A DNA stretch of 39,672 nt from Pseudomonas fluorescens. Its GTDB lineage: Bacteria; Pseudomonadota; Gammaproteobacteria; Pseudomonadales; Pseudomonadaceae. Position 1 is the first letter of the stretch. Each line of letters starts with the position of its first letter. The position numbers were made by a program, and so were the translations under genes. Positions 8,022 through 16,545 of the stretch are shown here, one piece after another. Under the pieces are notes generated by a model that was not told the DNA's origin, ran no database searches, and worked only from the letters and a program-made list of their open reading frames with translations. The DNA is taken from the NCBI RefSeq assembly GCF_902497875.1, contig NZ_CABVHY010000047.1, positions 1 to 39,672 of the forward strand, read 5' to 3'.

Positions 8022-9098
8022 ATGGCAGATTTATACGAAAACCCAATGGGCCTGATGGGCTTTGAATTCATCGAATTCGCATCGCCTACGCCGAACACCC
8101 TCGAACCGATCTTCGAGATCATGGGCTTCAGCAAAGTCGCGACCCATCGCTCCAAGGCAGTGCACCTGTATCGTCAGGGCAATATCAACCTGATCCTCAA
8201 CAACGAACCCCATAGCGTCGCTTCGTACTTCGCCGCTGAGCATGGCCCGTCGGTGTGCGGCATGGCGTTCCGGGTCAAGAATGCCCAACAGGCGTTTGCC
8301 CGTGCCCTGGAACTTGGCGCCCAGCCGATTCACATCGAGACCGGCCCGATGGAACTGAACCTGCCGGCGATCAAAGGCATCGGCGGTGCGCCGCTGTACC
8401 TGATCGACCGTTTCGGCGAAGGCAGTTCGATCTACGACATCGACTTCGTGTTCATCGAAGGCGTTGACCGCAATCCGGTCGGGGCTGGCTTGAAAATCAT
8501 CGACCACCTGACCCACAACGTGTATCGCGGTCGCATGGCGTATTGGGCGAATTTCTACGAGAAGCTGTTCAACTTCCGCGAGATCCGTTACTTCGACATC
8601 AAGGGCGAGTACACCGGCCTGACCTCCAAGGCCATGACCGCACCGGATGGCATGATCAAAATCCCGCTGAACGAAGAATCGTCCAAGGGTGCCGGGCAGA
8701 TCGAAGAGTTCCTGATGCAGTTCAACGGTGAGGGCATCCAGCACGTTGCCTTCCTGACCGACGATCTGCTCAAGACCTGGGATCACTTGAAGAAAATCGG
8801 CATGCGCTTCATGACCGCGCCGCCGCAAACCTACTACGAGATGCTCGAAGGCCGTTTGCCGAACCATGGCGAACCGGTCGAGGAACTGCAATCTCGCGGA
8901 ATTCTGCTGGACGGTACGTCCGAGTCGGGCGACAAGCGCCTGCTGCTGCAAATCTTCTCGGAAACCCTGATGGGCCCGGTGTTCTTCGAATTCATCCAGC
9001 GTAAAGGCGACGATGGTTTCGGTGAAGGCAACTTCAAGGCACTGTTCGAATCCATCGAACGTGACCAGGTTCGCCGTGGTGTGCTTGCCACCGACTAA
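8022..9098 (+). CDS. hpd: 4-hydroxyphenylpyruvate dioxygenase
   Basis: This 358-aa non-haem Fe(II) dioxygenase converts 4-hydroxyphenylpyruvate to homogentisate in tyrosine catabolism and supplies pyomelanin or tocopherol-type precursors. The iron ligands are visible as H162 (IIDHLTHN), H241 (GIQHVAFL) and E323 (FFEFIQRK). These equal H161, H240 and E322 in the P. fluorescens crystal-structure numbering, which omits Met1. The two-domain vicinal-oxygen-chelate layout and the length match the bacterial enzyme. The ATG has GATGAGG upstream. The gene stands alone; the homogentisate pathway genes are not in the window. Confidence 0.97.
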   Translation: MADLYENPMGLMGFEFIEFASPTPNTLEPIFEIMGFSKVATHRSKAVHLYRQGNINLILNNEPHSVASYFAAEHGPSVCGMAFRVKNAQQAFARALELGAQPIHIETGPMELNLPAIKGIGGAPLYLIDRFGEGSSIYDIDFVFIEGVDRNPVGAGLKIIDHLTHNVYRGRMAYWANFYEKLFNFREIRYFDIKGEYTGLTSKAMTAPDGMIKIPLNEESSKGAGQIEEFLMQFNGEGIQHVAFLTDDLLKTWDHLKKIGMRFMTAPPQTYYEMLEGRLPNHGEPVEELQSRGILLDGTSESGDKRLLLQIFSETLMGPVFFEFIQRKGDDGFGEGNFKALFESIERDQVRRGVLATD

Positions 9099-9118
9099 GC
9101 CATTTCAGCTGTAAAACT

Positions 9119-9220
9119 GTGGGAGCGAGCTTGCTCGCGATGGCGTCTTCGGACTCAACATAGATGTTGACTGATAGACAGCTATCGCGAGCAATCGAGC
9201 GTCGACCGGCTGCTCCCACA
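9119..9220. repeat. REPIN, class A, after hpd
   Basis: The left arm GTGGGAGCGAGCTTGCTCGC and a decayed right arm (CTATCGCGAGCAATCGAGC...GGCTGCTCCCAC) form an imperfect inverted doublet in the convergent gap between hpd and rarD. It may act as the 3' stem-loop for both genes. Confidence 0.8.
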
Positions 9221-9236
9221 TTGTTTTGTGTGCGGC

Positions 9237-10118
9237 TTAAGGTCGGCGATGCCGAACCATATGTTTGAACCCTTCGAAAACCAGCACCACCACCGCCAGC
9301 CAGATCGGGATGTAAGTCAACCATTCCCCCGGGCCGATGCTTTCTCCCAGCAGCAAAGCGACGCCGAGCAACAGCACCGGCTCGACATAGCTGAGCAGCC
9401 CGAACAGGCTGAAGGCCAATAGCCGGCTGGCAATGATGTAGCTCACCAGCGCCGAGGCACTGATCAGCCCAAGCACCGGAATCAGCAAGTAAAGCCACGG
9501 GTGTTGCCCGACCACGCCGAAACCTTGCTCGCCGCTTTGCACGAACCACAACGCCACCGGCAGCCACAACGTCATGTCGAGCCACAGCCCACCCAGGTTG
9601 TCTGTGCCCAGGCGTCGACGCAGCACGAAATAGGTCGGGTACCCGATGATCACCAGCAAGGTGGCCCAGGAAAAGCTGCCAGCCTGATACAGCTGGTTGA
9701 TCACCCCGAGTATGGCGAAAAACACCGCAACCTTCTGCAGGTACGAAAGACGTTCGCCATAGACCATTCGCCCGGTCAAGACCATGGTCAGTGGCAGCAA
9801 GAAATAACCCAGGGATACATCCAGGCTATACCCGTTCAACGGAGCCCACATGAACAGCCAGAGTTGTGCCCCGACCAGCGCCGAAGAGACCAGCAACCCC
9901 AGGCCCAGGGCTGGTTGGCCGACCAGGCGCTTGACCAGTGCGACCACGTGTTTCCATTCCCCCGAGGCGAACATGAAGACGGTGATGCACGGCACGGTCA
10001 ACAGCATCCGCCAGCCAAAAATCTCGACTCCGCTCAGAGGCGAAAGCAGCGACGTGTAGAAATACATGACAGCGAACAGCACTGATGACAGCACCGATAG
10101 AGCAATACCTTTGGACAC
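9237..10118 (-). CDS. rarD: RarD-type EamA transporter
   Basis: This 293-aa inner-membrane protein has about ten helices and the RarD hallmarks: GVEIFGWRML near 30-38, a NGYSLDVSLGYFLLPL stretch near 115-130, and VEPVLLLGVALLLGE near the end. RarD (linked to chloramphenicol resistance in older P. aeruginosa work) belongs to the DMT superfamily; the physiological substrate is not established. The start is GTG at 10118 with GAGGA 6 nt upstream. It is transcribed toward hpd, with a REPIN between them, and is unrelated to its neighbours by pathway. Confidence 0.85.
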   Translation of the reverse strand: MSKGIALSVLSSVLFAVMYFYTSLLSPLSGVEIFGWRMLLTVPCITVFMFASGEWKHVVALVKRLVGQPALGLGLLVSSALVGAQLWLFMWAPLNGYSLDVSLGYFLLPLTMVLTGRMVYGERLSYLQKVAVFFAILGVINQLYQAGSFSWATLLVIIGYPTYFVLRRRLGTDNLGGLWLDMTLWLPVALWFVQSGEQGFGVVGQHPWLYLLIPVLGLISASALVSYIIASRLLAFSLFGLLSYVEPVLLLGVALLLGESIGPGEWLTYIPIWLAVVVLVFEGFKHMVRHRRP

Positions 10119-10240
10119 ACTGTCCTCGCGGGAAATGGAGTGGGTTGGATAGGGGAGGCAGGATAACGGGTTTGGGGGAAGAATATCGCTGATCCTGAGC
10201 AGGCCCCTATGCCCGCCAGTCGAGCAAGCAGTCCCCCGAA

Positions 10241-10338
10241 AAGATCGCAGCCTGCGGCAGCTCCTACACCGACCGGGTACACATGCAAATTATCAGGTGT
10301 ACACAAATCCCGTAGGAGCTGCCGCAGGCTGCGATCTT
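10241..10338. repeat. REPIN, class B, perfect 27-bp arms
   Basis: Bases 10241-10267 and 10312-10338 are exact inverted copies of the AAGATCGCAGCC...CTCCTAC element across about 44 bp. The loop itself holds a GTACAC/GTGTAC inverted pair. Perfect arms suggest a recent insertion. It lies between the rarD start and the aldo/keto reductase stop. Confidence 0.85.
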
Positions 10339-10363
10339 GGCAATCTCTGCCATGCCGGAAGGC

Positions 10364-11377
10364 TCAAGCAGTACGCGGCAGCCTTCCCGAAACAAAGTGA
10401 CTGACATCATTGAAACCCGGGGTAGAAGAGTGGCCCGGAGTCACCAGCGAGTCGATAAAGGCTTCGTCTTCGGCCGTGATCTTTACCGCCAGTGCCTTGG
10501 TGTAGACGTCCCATTGTTCTTCGGTGCGCGGCCCGACGATGGCCGAGCTGACCGCCGAGTTGTTCAGCACCCAGGCGATGGCGAATTCAACGATACCGAC
10601 GCCGCGGCCCTGGGTGTATTGCTGGATCTGCTGGGCGATGCGCAGGGACTCGACCCGCCATTCGGTTTCCAGGATGCGTTTGTCTGCACGTCCTGCACGG
10701 CTGTTGGCGTCCGGCTTTACGTCCGGCGCGTATTTTCCACTGAGCACGCCACGGGCCAGCGGGCTGTAAGGCACCACGCCCAGCCCATAGTTTTGCGCCG
10801 CGGTGATCTGCTCGGTTTCTGCCTGGCGATTGACGATGTTGTACAGCGGCTGACTGATGACCGGCCGGTCGACACCCAGTTTGTCGGCCACGCGAATGAC
10901 CTCGGCGATCCGCCAGCCACGGTAGTTCGACAGGCCCCAGTAGCGGATTTTTCCTTGGCGAATCAGGTCGCCAATGGCCGACACGGTAACGTCCAGCGGC
11001 GTGTTGTGGTCTTCGCGGTGCAGGTAATAGATGTCCACGTAATCGGTGCCCAGGCGCGTCAGGCTGGCGTCGATACCGTTGAAGATGTGCTTGCGGCTCA
11101 GGCCGCTGCGGTTCGGCACGCCGTCCACCGGGCCGAAACCGACCTTGGTGGCGAGCACCCATTCCTGACGGTGACTGGCAATCGCTTCACCGACAATCTC
11201 CTCGGAACGCCCACCGGTGTAGACATCCGCCGTGTCGATAAAATTGATGCCCTGGTCCCAGGCTTTGTCGATGATCCGCAGGGAATCCTCGGTGCTGGTC
11301 TGTTCGCCGAACATCATGCTGCCCAGGGTCAGGGTGGAGACGTGCAAACCGGATTGGCCAAGGGGGCGATAGCTCAT
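10364..11377 (-). CDS. Aldo/keto reductase
   Basis: This 337-aa cytoplasmic NADPH-dependent carbonyl reductase has a TIM-barrel AKR fold. The catalytic tetrad reads D48 and Y53 (FIDTADVYTGG), K78 (LATKVGF) and H120 (YYLHRED). The C-terminal cofactor motif (AIVGPRTEEQ) is present. The length fits the AKR families near YajO/IolS/Tas. AGAGGA lies upstream of the ATG. It is divergent from cdaR with 173 bp between starts, so CdaR could co-regulate it, although AKRs are not a known part of glucarate metabolism. The substrate is unknown. Confidence 0.9.
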   Translation of the reverse strand: MSYRPLGQSGLHVSTLTLGSMMFGEQTSTEDSLRIIDKAWDQGINFIDTADVYTGGRSEEIVGEAIASHRQEWVLATKVGFGPVDGVPNRSGLSRKHIFNGIDASLTRLGTDYVDIYYLHREDHNTPLDVTVSAIGDLIRQGKIRYWGLSNYRGWRIAEVIRVADKLGVDRPVISQPLYNIVNRQAETEQITAAQNYGLGVVPYSPLARGVLSGKYAPDVKPDANSRAGRADKRILETEWRVESLRIAQQIQQYTQGRGVGIVEFAIAWVLNNSAVSSAIVGPRTEEQWDVYTKALAVKITAEDEAFIDSLVTPGHSSTPGFNDVSHFVSGRLPRTA

Positions 11378-11550
11378 GTTCGAAATCCTCTTTCGGAGTT
11401 GAGTGCGTGCAGCTACAAAATCGAGGTTCTTTATTACACCGTTCTGTGTTCCCTCTCAATCCTGACAGCGCATACAAATACTGAGCGCAGGGCTTGCCCT
11501 GTGCCGGTGAACAATCACAATAAGAAACTGCCATCAAGGATCTCGCCGTT

Positions 11551-12675
11551 ATGTTCGAACTGGATCACGACCTGGCGCAGGATATCGTCGACCGGGCGAT
11601 GGCCATCCTGCCCTACAACGTCAACGTCATGGACAGCCAGGGGCTGATCCTCGGCAGCGGCGAACCGGAACGGGTCAACACCCGCCACGAGGGCGCCCAA
11701 TTGGTGCTGGCCAACGGTCGCGTAGTGGAAATCGATACCCAGACTGCCAAACACCTCAAAGGCGTGCAGCCAGGCATCAACCTGCCATTGTTCCTCGATC
11801 AGCAGCTGATCGGGGTTTTGGGGATCACGGGTGAACCGGAGCAATTGCGAACCTACGCCGAGCTGGTGCGCATGACTGCCGAAATGCTGGTGGGCCAGCG
11901 TAACCAGCAGGGCGAACAGCAATGGCGGCGCCAGCGTTGCGATGACCTGCTGGCCCTGTTGCTCAGCGAGGCTGGAGATTCGCCGCGTTTGATCGACGAG
12001 GCTCGGCAATTGGGACTCAAGCCTCAGCTACCGCGCATTCCTTATCTGTTCGAGCTGGGGCTGGAACATGGCCCCGGGCAGACGGTTGAAGCCTTGAGTG
12101 CCTGGTTGAAGTCCCGTTATCCGGACAGCTGGTGCGTGAGTTCGGCCAGGTCTTCGTTGCTGTGGTGCCGTCCGGCGACACAGCACCTGGAAAATGAGCG
12201 ACTGTTGGAAAAACTCGATGGCCTGGGCTGGAACATTTTGCGCATCGCGGTGGGCGGTCAGGCCGATGGCTTGCAGGGACTGCGCCGTTGTTATCGGCGA
12301 GTCGGTGACCTGCTGGCTTACGGGCGTGATGTGTTGCCACAGAGCCGCTTGCTGACCCTCAACCGTTATCGCCTGCCAGTGCTGCTTTGGCGTCATCGCA
12401 ACGATGATGCCCTCGATGAATTGCTCAACCCGTTGCGCAAGGTCGTCGCCAAGGACAACAACGGCCAGTTGCTCGCGACCCTGCGCAGCTGGTGTGAACA
12501 CGACGGCCAGAGCCAGGCCTGTGCCGAGGCGTTGGGGATTCACCGCAACAGCTTGCGCTACCGGATGGAGCGGATTGCCGAAATCAGCGGCGTCGATCCG
12601 TTGCGGCTGGATGGGATGCTGGCGTTGTATCTGGGCGTGCAACTCCTTCCGCAGACCGACACGAAGCCCCTGTAG
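11551..12675 (+). CDS. cdaR: CdaR-type carbohydrate-diacid regulator
   Basis: This 374-aa transcription factor has an N-terminal sugar-diacid recognition domain at about 1-135 (starting LDHDLAQDIVDRAMAILPYNVNVMD) and a central GGDEF-like region. The PucR/CdaR-type helix-turn-helix lies near 320-350 (CAEALGIHRNSLRYRMERI). In E. coli CdaR senses glucarate, galactarate or glycerate and activates gar/gud genes. Here it sits 212 bp upstream of garK on the same strand, so the regulator and the glycerate-kinase step are linked. The ATG has AAGGA upstream. The gud/gar dehydratases and permeases are absent from this window. Confidence 0.9.
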   Translation: MFELDHDLAQDIVDRAMAILPYNVNVMDSQGLILGSGEPERVNTRHEGAQLVLANGRVVEIDTQTAKHLKGVQPGINLPLFLDQQLIGVLGITGEPEQLRTYAELVRMTAEMLVGQRNQQGEQQWRRQRCDDLLALLLSEAGDSPRLIDEARQLGLKPQLPRIPYLFELGLEHGPGQTVEALSAWLKSRYPDSWCVSSARSSLLWCRPATQHLENERLLEKLDGLGWNILRIAVGGQADGLQGLRRCYRRVGDLLAYGRDVLPQSRLLTLNRYRLPVLLWRHRNDDALDELLNPLRKVVAKDNNGQLLATLRSWCEHDGQSQACAEALGIHRNSLRYRMERIAEISGVDPLRLDGMLALYLGVQLLPQTDTKPL

Positions 12676-12761
12676 GAGCTGCCGAAGGCTGCGATCTTTT
12701 GATCTTGCTTCTCGGCGATCCTGAGGCCGCTAAAAGATCGCAGCCTTCGGCAGCTCCTACA
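12671..12761. repeat. REPIN, class B, perfect 30-bp arms
   Basis: Bases 12671-12700 and 12732-12761 are exact inverted copies (TGTAGGAGCTGCCGAAGGCT... and complement) across 31 bp. The element overlaps the last bases of cdaR: the TAG stop is within TGTAGGAG. It therefore ends the gene and could act as its 3' stem-loop, partly uncoupling garK from cdaR. Confidence 0.85.
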
Positions 12762-12887
12762 TTGGTATGTGCGAGTGTTCCGGTTTTGTGGAAATGACCA
12801 ATAATCGCCAGTGCCGCTTGTGCAGCGGACCGGCGTCATTGCTGATGCCAACTGGCAGCATGGCCTCACTGGAACCGGAGAACTCAC

Positions 12888-14030
12888 ATGAAAATCATCA
12901 TCGCCCCTGACTCGTTCAAGGACAGCCTGAGTGCCATTGACGTGGCCGATGCCATTGCCCTCGGCCTGGCCGACGTCTGGCCGGATGCACAACTGGTCAA
13001 GTGCCCGATGGCCGACGGCGGTGAAGGCACGGTCGAGGCGATTCTTGCCGCTTGCGATGGCGAGTGGCGCAGCACCGAAGTACAGGGGCCGTTAGCTTCA
13101 GTAGTGCAAGCCCGCTGGGGCTGGTTGCCGCAGAGCCACACGGCGATCATCGAGATGGCCGAGGCCAGCGGATTGCAATTGGTTGCTCTCGATCAGCGCG
13201 ATGCCTGTTCCAGCAGCACTTACGGCACCGGCCAGTTGATTGGCGCGGCGCTGGATGCCGGTGCGCAACGGATCATTCTGGCGATCGGCGGCAGTGCCAC
13301 TAACGATGGCGGTGCCGGGGCGATGCAGGCGCTGGGTGTGCGCTTGCTCGACTTCCAAGGACAAACGTTGAGCCAAGGTGGTCTGGCGCTCAATGCGTTG
13401 GCCCGAATCGATCTGCAAGGGATGGACCCGCGCCTGTCGCAGGTCCGTTTCGAAATCGCCGCGGACGTCGACAATCCACTCTGCGGCCTCCATGGTGCTT
13501 CTGCGATATTCGGTCCGCAGAAAGGCGCCTCGCCTGAACAGGTGCAACACCTCGATCAAGCCCTGGGCCACTTCGCCGATCACTGCGCTCAAGTGCTGGG
13601 CAAAGACCTGCGCGACGAGCCCGGCAGTGGGGCCGCCGGTGGTTTGGGCTTTGCCGCCAAGGCATTCCTGAACGCGCAATTTCGCCCCGGTGTGGAAGTG
13701 GTGGCTGAACTGATCGGGTTGGCAGAAGCCCTACGCGGCGCCGATCTGGTGATCACCGGCGAGGGCCGTTTCGATGCCCAGACGTTGCGTGGCAAAACGC
13801 CCTTTGGTGTGGCACGGATTGCCAAACAGTACGGCGTGCCAGTGATTGTAATCGCTGGCACCTTGGGCGACGGTTACGAGCAGATGTATAAACACGGTGT
13901 CGATGCCGCATTTGCCTTGCCGTCTGGTCCGATGAGCCTTGCGCAGGCGTGCGCCAATGCGCCGCAATTGCTGCGCGAGCGGGCAGGGGATATTGCGCGG
14001 GTGTGGCGATTGGCAGTTCGCAATTCCTGA
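12888..14030 (+). CDS. garK: Glycerate kinase, GarK/GlxK class
   Basis: This 380-aa cytoplasmic kinase phosphorylates D-glycerate (to 2-phosphoglycerate in the GarK class), joining glucarate/galactarate or glyoxylate breakdown to glycolysis. It begins MKIIIAPDSFKDS, the family N-terminus. It carries MADGGEGTVEA near 43-53, the glycine-rich GGSATNDGGAGAMQALG near 135-151, GPQKGAS, GSGAAGGLGFA near 245-255, and the C-terminal TGEGRFDAQT. Length is exactly typical. GGAG precedes the ATG. CdaR immediately upstream is the expected regulator; a terminator follows. Confidence 0.95.
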   Translation: MKIIIAPDSFKDSLSAIDVADAIALGLADVWPDAQLVKCPMADGGEGTVEAILAACDGEWRSTEVQGPLASVVQARWGWLPQSHTAIIEMAEASGLQLVALDQRDACSSSTYGTGQLIGAALDAGAQRIILAIGGSATNDGGAGAMQALGVRLLDFQGQTLSQGGLALNALARIDLQGMDPRLSQVRFEIAADVDNPLCGLHGASAIFGPQKGASPEQVQHLDQALGHFADHCAQVLGKDLRDEPGSGAAGGLGFAAKAFLNAQFRPGVEVVAELIGLAEALRGADLVITGEGRFDAQTLRGKTPFGVARIAKQYGVPVIVIAGTLGDGYEQMYKHGVDAAFALPSGPMSLAQACANAPQLLRERAGDIARVWRLAVRNS

Positions 14031-14049
14031 CCCCCAGCGTTGTTTTTTG

Positions 14050-14081
14050 ACGCCGTTCGGATGCTCCGTAACGGCGTTTTC
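14050..14081 (+). terminator. Terminator of garK
   Basis: The stem ACGCCGTT-CGGA pairs with TCCG-(T)-AACGGCGT, a 12-bp stem with one bulge, followed by TTT. It starts 20 bp after the garK stop. This marks the right edge of the core-like part of the window. Confidence 0.75.
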
Positions 14082-14115
14082 ACGTGCCGGGGAAGGCGAT
14101 ATTCAAAGGGGGTAC

Positions 14116-14131
14116 CTGTCAACTCTGACAG
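14116..14131. promoter_or_regulatory. LuxR-type (las/rhl-like) box upstream of the 668-aa gene
   Basis: CTGTCAACTCTGACAG is a perfect 6-4-6 palindrome with the CT-N12-AG frame of Pseudomonas lux/las boxes and close similarity to known LasR/RhlR sites. The 22 bp around it (TACCTG...GACAGTAT) recur with only three changes at 18888-18909, before a related gene. It lies 181 bp before the start codon. A good -10 at the class-II distance is not obvious here. Binding is inference. Confidence 0.55.
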
Positions 14132-14296
14132 TATCGCGGTTTAAAAAAAGGGTGCTTACTTCGCTCACGGCCATACAGGCCTCGCAGAACGACGGGACGC
14201 GTTTTGGTATTGCCCGGTGATGTTCGAGCTGCATGACATCCATGATGGTCATTCGATGAAGATGGCCATGAACCGCGTGAGAGGGAGATTCACAAC

Positions 14297-16303
14297 ATGG
14301 CAAGTTCGGAGACAATACGTAAAGCGCAAGAAGCTCGCAGGGTGTATCTGGAGTCACAGGCCAAGCCCCAGAGTCCCGGAGTAATCCTGCTCCCGCCAAC
14401 GATTCCGGCAATCAAGGACACGGCAGATAATCTGCTGGACGGTGAAAAACTGGTAAGTGATGTCGGTTTGAAGGTGAGCATTCCGCTATGGAAAGACCCT
14501 ACGAACAGTATTACACGCCCGGATACCATCACCCTGGAATGGGCACTGACGCAGGGGCCGGACGCGAAGTACGAGGACGTTGCTGCAGAAAAATATTACG
14601 ACCCAGTGGGGGCAGGACCCTTTACGTTGACGGTTCCTTTTGCCAGATTGCCCAAGGACGGTCTTTGTACGTTTCGCTACAGGCTGAATACCTACAACAA
14701 CACTAAAGGGGAATCACTTCCGGTGCCACTGAAGTGTGACCTATTGGCGCCTCACTGGCCGAACCGGCCGAGAGCCATGACCCTGCAAGCGCTCATCATC
14801 GATGAGGCCTTCTTGGGCGCCAACCCGGAACTGATCGGCAACCTGGCCCTATACGACGGCAGAGCACCCGGCGATAACGTCAAATACTTTTGGGAGACCC
14901 AACCTCCTGAGGATTTCTCTGGCTTGGTGCCCGTCGCCACCGTTCCGGTCACCGGTGACAATCAACAGGTGGTCTTTGACAAAGACATAATCACCAAACA
15001 GGACGACGGTATATTTTACGTCGCCTATGAGTTGGTCGACCGGGCCGGGAACCGCAGCTTTGTTTCGGATAATACGAAAGTCATTGTCACTCTGGGGGCG
15101 TTGCCAATCAACCCTCTTCCAAAACCGGAGCTCCCGCAGGTCATCGGCAAAGGTTACATCGATGTCGAAGATGCGATCCGAGGCATCAACGTGGAAATCC
15201 CGAACATTACCGGCACAAAAGCGGGGGACAAGATCAAGTGCATGTGGGGTGCGACGCCGCTGGCGACATACACCATAGGATCAAACGAACCCGATCGGAT
15301 TAAAATCAAGGTTCCCGCGCAAACGTTGATCACCGAGTACGGCACCAGCCCAATCGGTAATAAACCCACAGCGGTCAGTTACATCATTGAGCGTCATACT
15401 CGGGAGTTTGGGCCTGCAGACGAGACATTCCAGGTCAACTTTGGTGTGGTCGGTCCGCCACGAGACCAGCCGGACCTCACCTGGCCAGATCGGCTCAATC
15501 CGAAATTGCTCGAGGGGGAGGTCGTTGGCAAGTCAGGTACAGCCAACGTGCTGGTTACAGGTGATAGAGACGAGGCGGTCACCTATACCTTTAAGTTGCC
15601 TGCCCTCATCACTGCGGGTCAAAAGATTGTTCCCTATTGGGCTGGTCAGCGAATTGCCGAGTCGGAACTGACCATTACGACTGAGGTAGCAGGTGACGAC
15701 ATCCCGCTGGATATCCCCTGGCCGCGCATTGACGCCGGCAAGAACGGCGAGAAGATCCCGGTGCATTGGCAACTGGGCGTCGATACCGAGCCTAACGAGC
15801 AAGTCTCGAAGCCTACCGAGGTTAATGTGAGTTCCTATATCGTCGACCCGAAACCACCGACCTTTCCGGATACGGTTACTGACCCGGATGGTTGGCTTAC
15901 GTGTGCCGCGCTGCATTATTTCGACTCCGGGGATCCTACCCAACGTGGGGTTCGGGTCGCTGTGCCGGACCTAAGCAACTGGCTGAATGATGGCGATAAA
16001 GTCAGAGTGACCTGGACCCCACTTCTGGATTGGGATCCGGCTGCACCGGAGACACCGATTACCCCTGCGATAAAAACCGAAGAGCTCACGCTGGGCACAG
16101 AGTATCCGACGACAGGTTTCATCTGGCTGGTCGACGATTACGCCCAACACATCGACCCTCTCTATACCGCAAACACGGCAACCAATGGCGATGGCCGCGC
16201 CAAGATCGAGTACGAGTTCACGTTTGGGGGGAGCCCGGCGGGATCAAAAACCGTCGTCTATGCCTCCATGCACGGCTCAGGCACGTCATGTCCGCTGCCT
16301 TGA
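14297..16303 (+). CDS. Large multi-domain beta-sandwich-like protein, unknown function (668 aa)
   Basis: I do not recognise a named family. The 668-aa acidic protein has no signal peptide or membrane helix. It appears to be about five tandem units of roughly 110-130 residues. Several carry a module of the form P-x-[VI] ... V-x-[VI]-P ... [GD]-D-x-[VI]-x3-W: APGDNVKYFW near 195, KAGDKIKCMW near 305-314 and NDGDKVRVTW near 565. The same module occurs in the 492-aa and 603-aa proteins of this window. Such repeated beta-rich units suggest an Ig-like or sugar-binding surface protein, or a toxin accessory, exported by an unseen route. GGGAG precedes the ATG. A LuxR-box-like palindrome lies upstream, and the lower G+C than the core suggests acquisition. 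It is followed by the autotransporter gene after a 242-bp gap. Confidence 0.75.
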   Translation: MASSETIRKAQEARRVYLESQAKPQSPGVILLPPTIPAIKDTADNLLDGEKLVSDVGLKVSIPLWKDPTNSITRPDTITLEWALTQGPDAKYEDVAAEKYYDPVGAGPFTLTVPFARLPKDGLCTFRYRLNTYNNTKGESLPVPLKCDLLAPHWPNRPRAMTLQALIIDEAFLGANPELIGNLALYDGRAPGDNVKYFWETQPPEDFSGLVPVATVPVTGDNQQVVFDKDIITKQDDGIFYVAYELVDRAGNRSFVSDNTKVIVTLGALPINPLPKPELPQVIGKGYIDVEDAIRGINVEIPNITGTKAGDKIKCMWGATPLATYTIGSNEPDRIKIKVPAQTLITEYGTSPIGNKPTAVSYIIERHTREFGPADETFQVNFGVVGPPRDQPDLTWPDRLNPKLLEGEVVGKSGTANVLVTGDRDEAVTYTFKLPALITAGQKIVPYWAGQRIAESELTITTEVAGDDIPLDIPWPRIDAGKNGEKIPVHWQLGVDTEPNEQVSKPTEVNVSSYIVDPKPPTFPDTVTDPDGWLTCAALHYFDSGDPTQRGVRVAVPDLSNWLNDGDKVRVTWTPLLDWDPAAPETPITPAIKTEELTLGTEYPTTGFIWLVDDYAQHIDPLYTANTATNGDGRAKIEYEFTFGGSPAGSKTVVYASMHGSGTSCPLP

Positions 16304-16323
16304 CAGTTCAAGGCTGACAAAAG

Positions 16324-16352
16324 AGGGGCGATAGTCTGGTGCTCTCGCCCCT
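16324..16352. terminator. Hairpin after the 668-aa gene
   Basis: AGGGGCGA pairs with TCGCCCCT across about 13 bases, 20 bp after the stop codon. There is no T-run on the plus strand, so termination efficiency is doubtful. Confidence 0.5.
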
Positions 16353-16420
16353 TGGCGGTCAATGCAACGTGTTCGGGCGCTATCCACCTGAGCGCTGTAA
16401 GCAATTTCTGTCAGACGGCA

Positions 16421-16432
16421 GGATTAGTCCTA
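16421..16432. promoter_or_regulatory. Possible response-regulator site upstream of the autotransporter
   Basis: The sequence around CAGGATTAGTCCTAC contains the inverted repeat AGGA-N4-TCCT, 114 bp before the start codon. This resembles sites of NarL/FixJ-type response regulators such as RcsB. It is a single weak site and only a suggestion. Confidence 0.25.
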
Positions 16433-16545
16433 CATTTTTGGGGCATCTTCAGCTGTAGCCTCACTCGACTTTTCGATCAACCAGCCTGCCCGCCACACCC
16501 TGTGGTGCGCAGCTGATATGTCCGTTATTTAGAGAGTGATTCGCT

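Noticed and set aside
10337..11647. A 436-codon plus-strand open frame antisense to the aldo/keto reductase and running into cdaR
   Set aside because: The minus strand encodes a complete aldo/keto reductase with its catalytic tetrad; the antisense frame has no recognisable domain and is a product of high third-position G+C.
16408..16421. CTGTCAGACGGCAG upstream of the autotransporter as a fifth LuxR-type box
   Set aside because: The spacing is CT-N10-AG and the symmetry is poor, unlike the CT-N12-AG frame of the other four sites.
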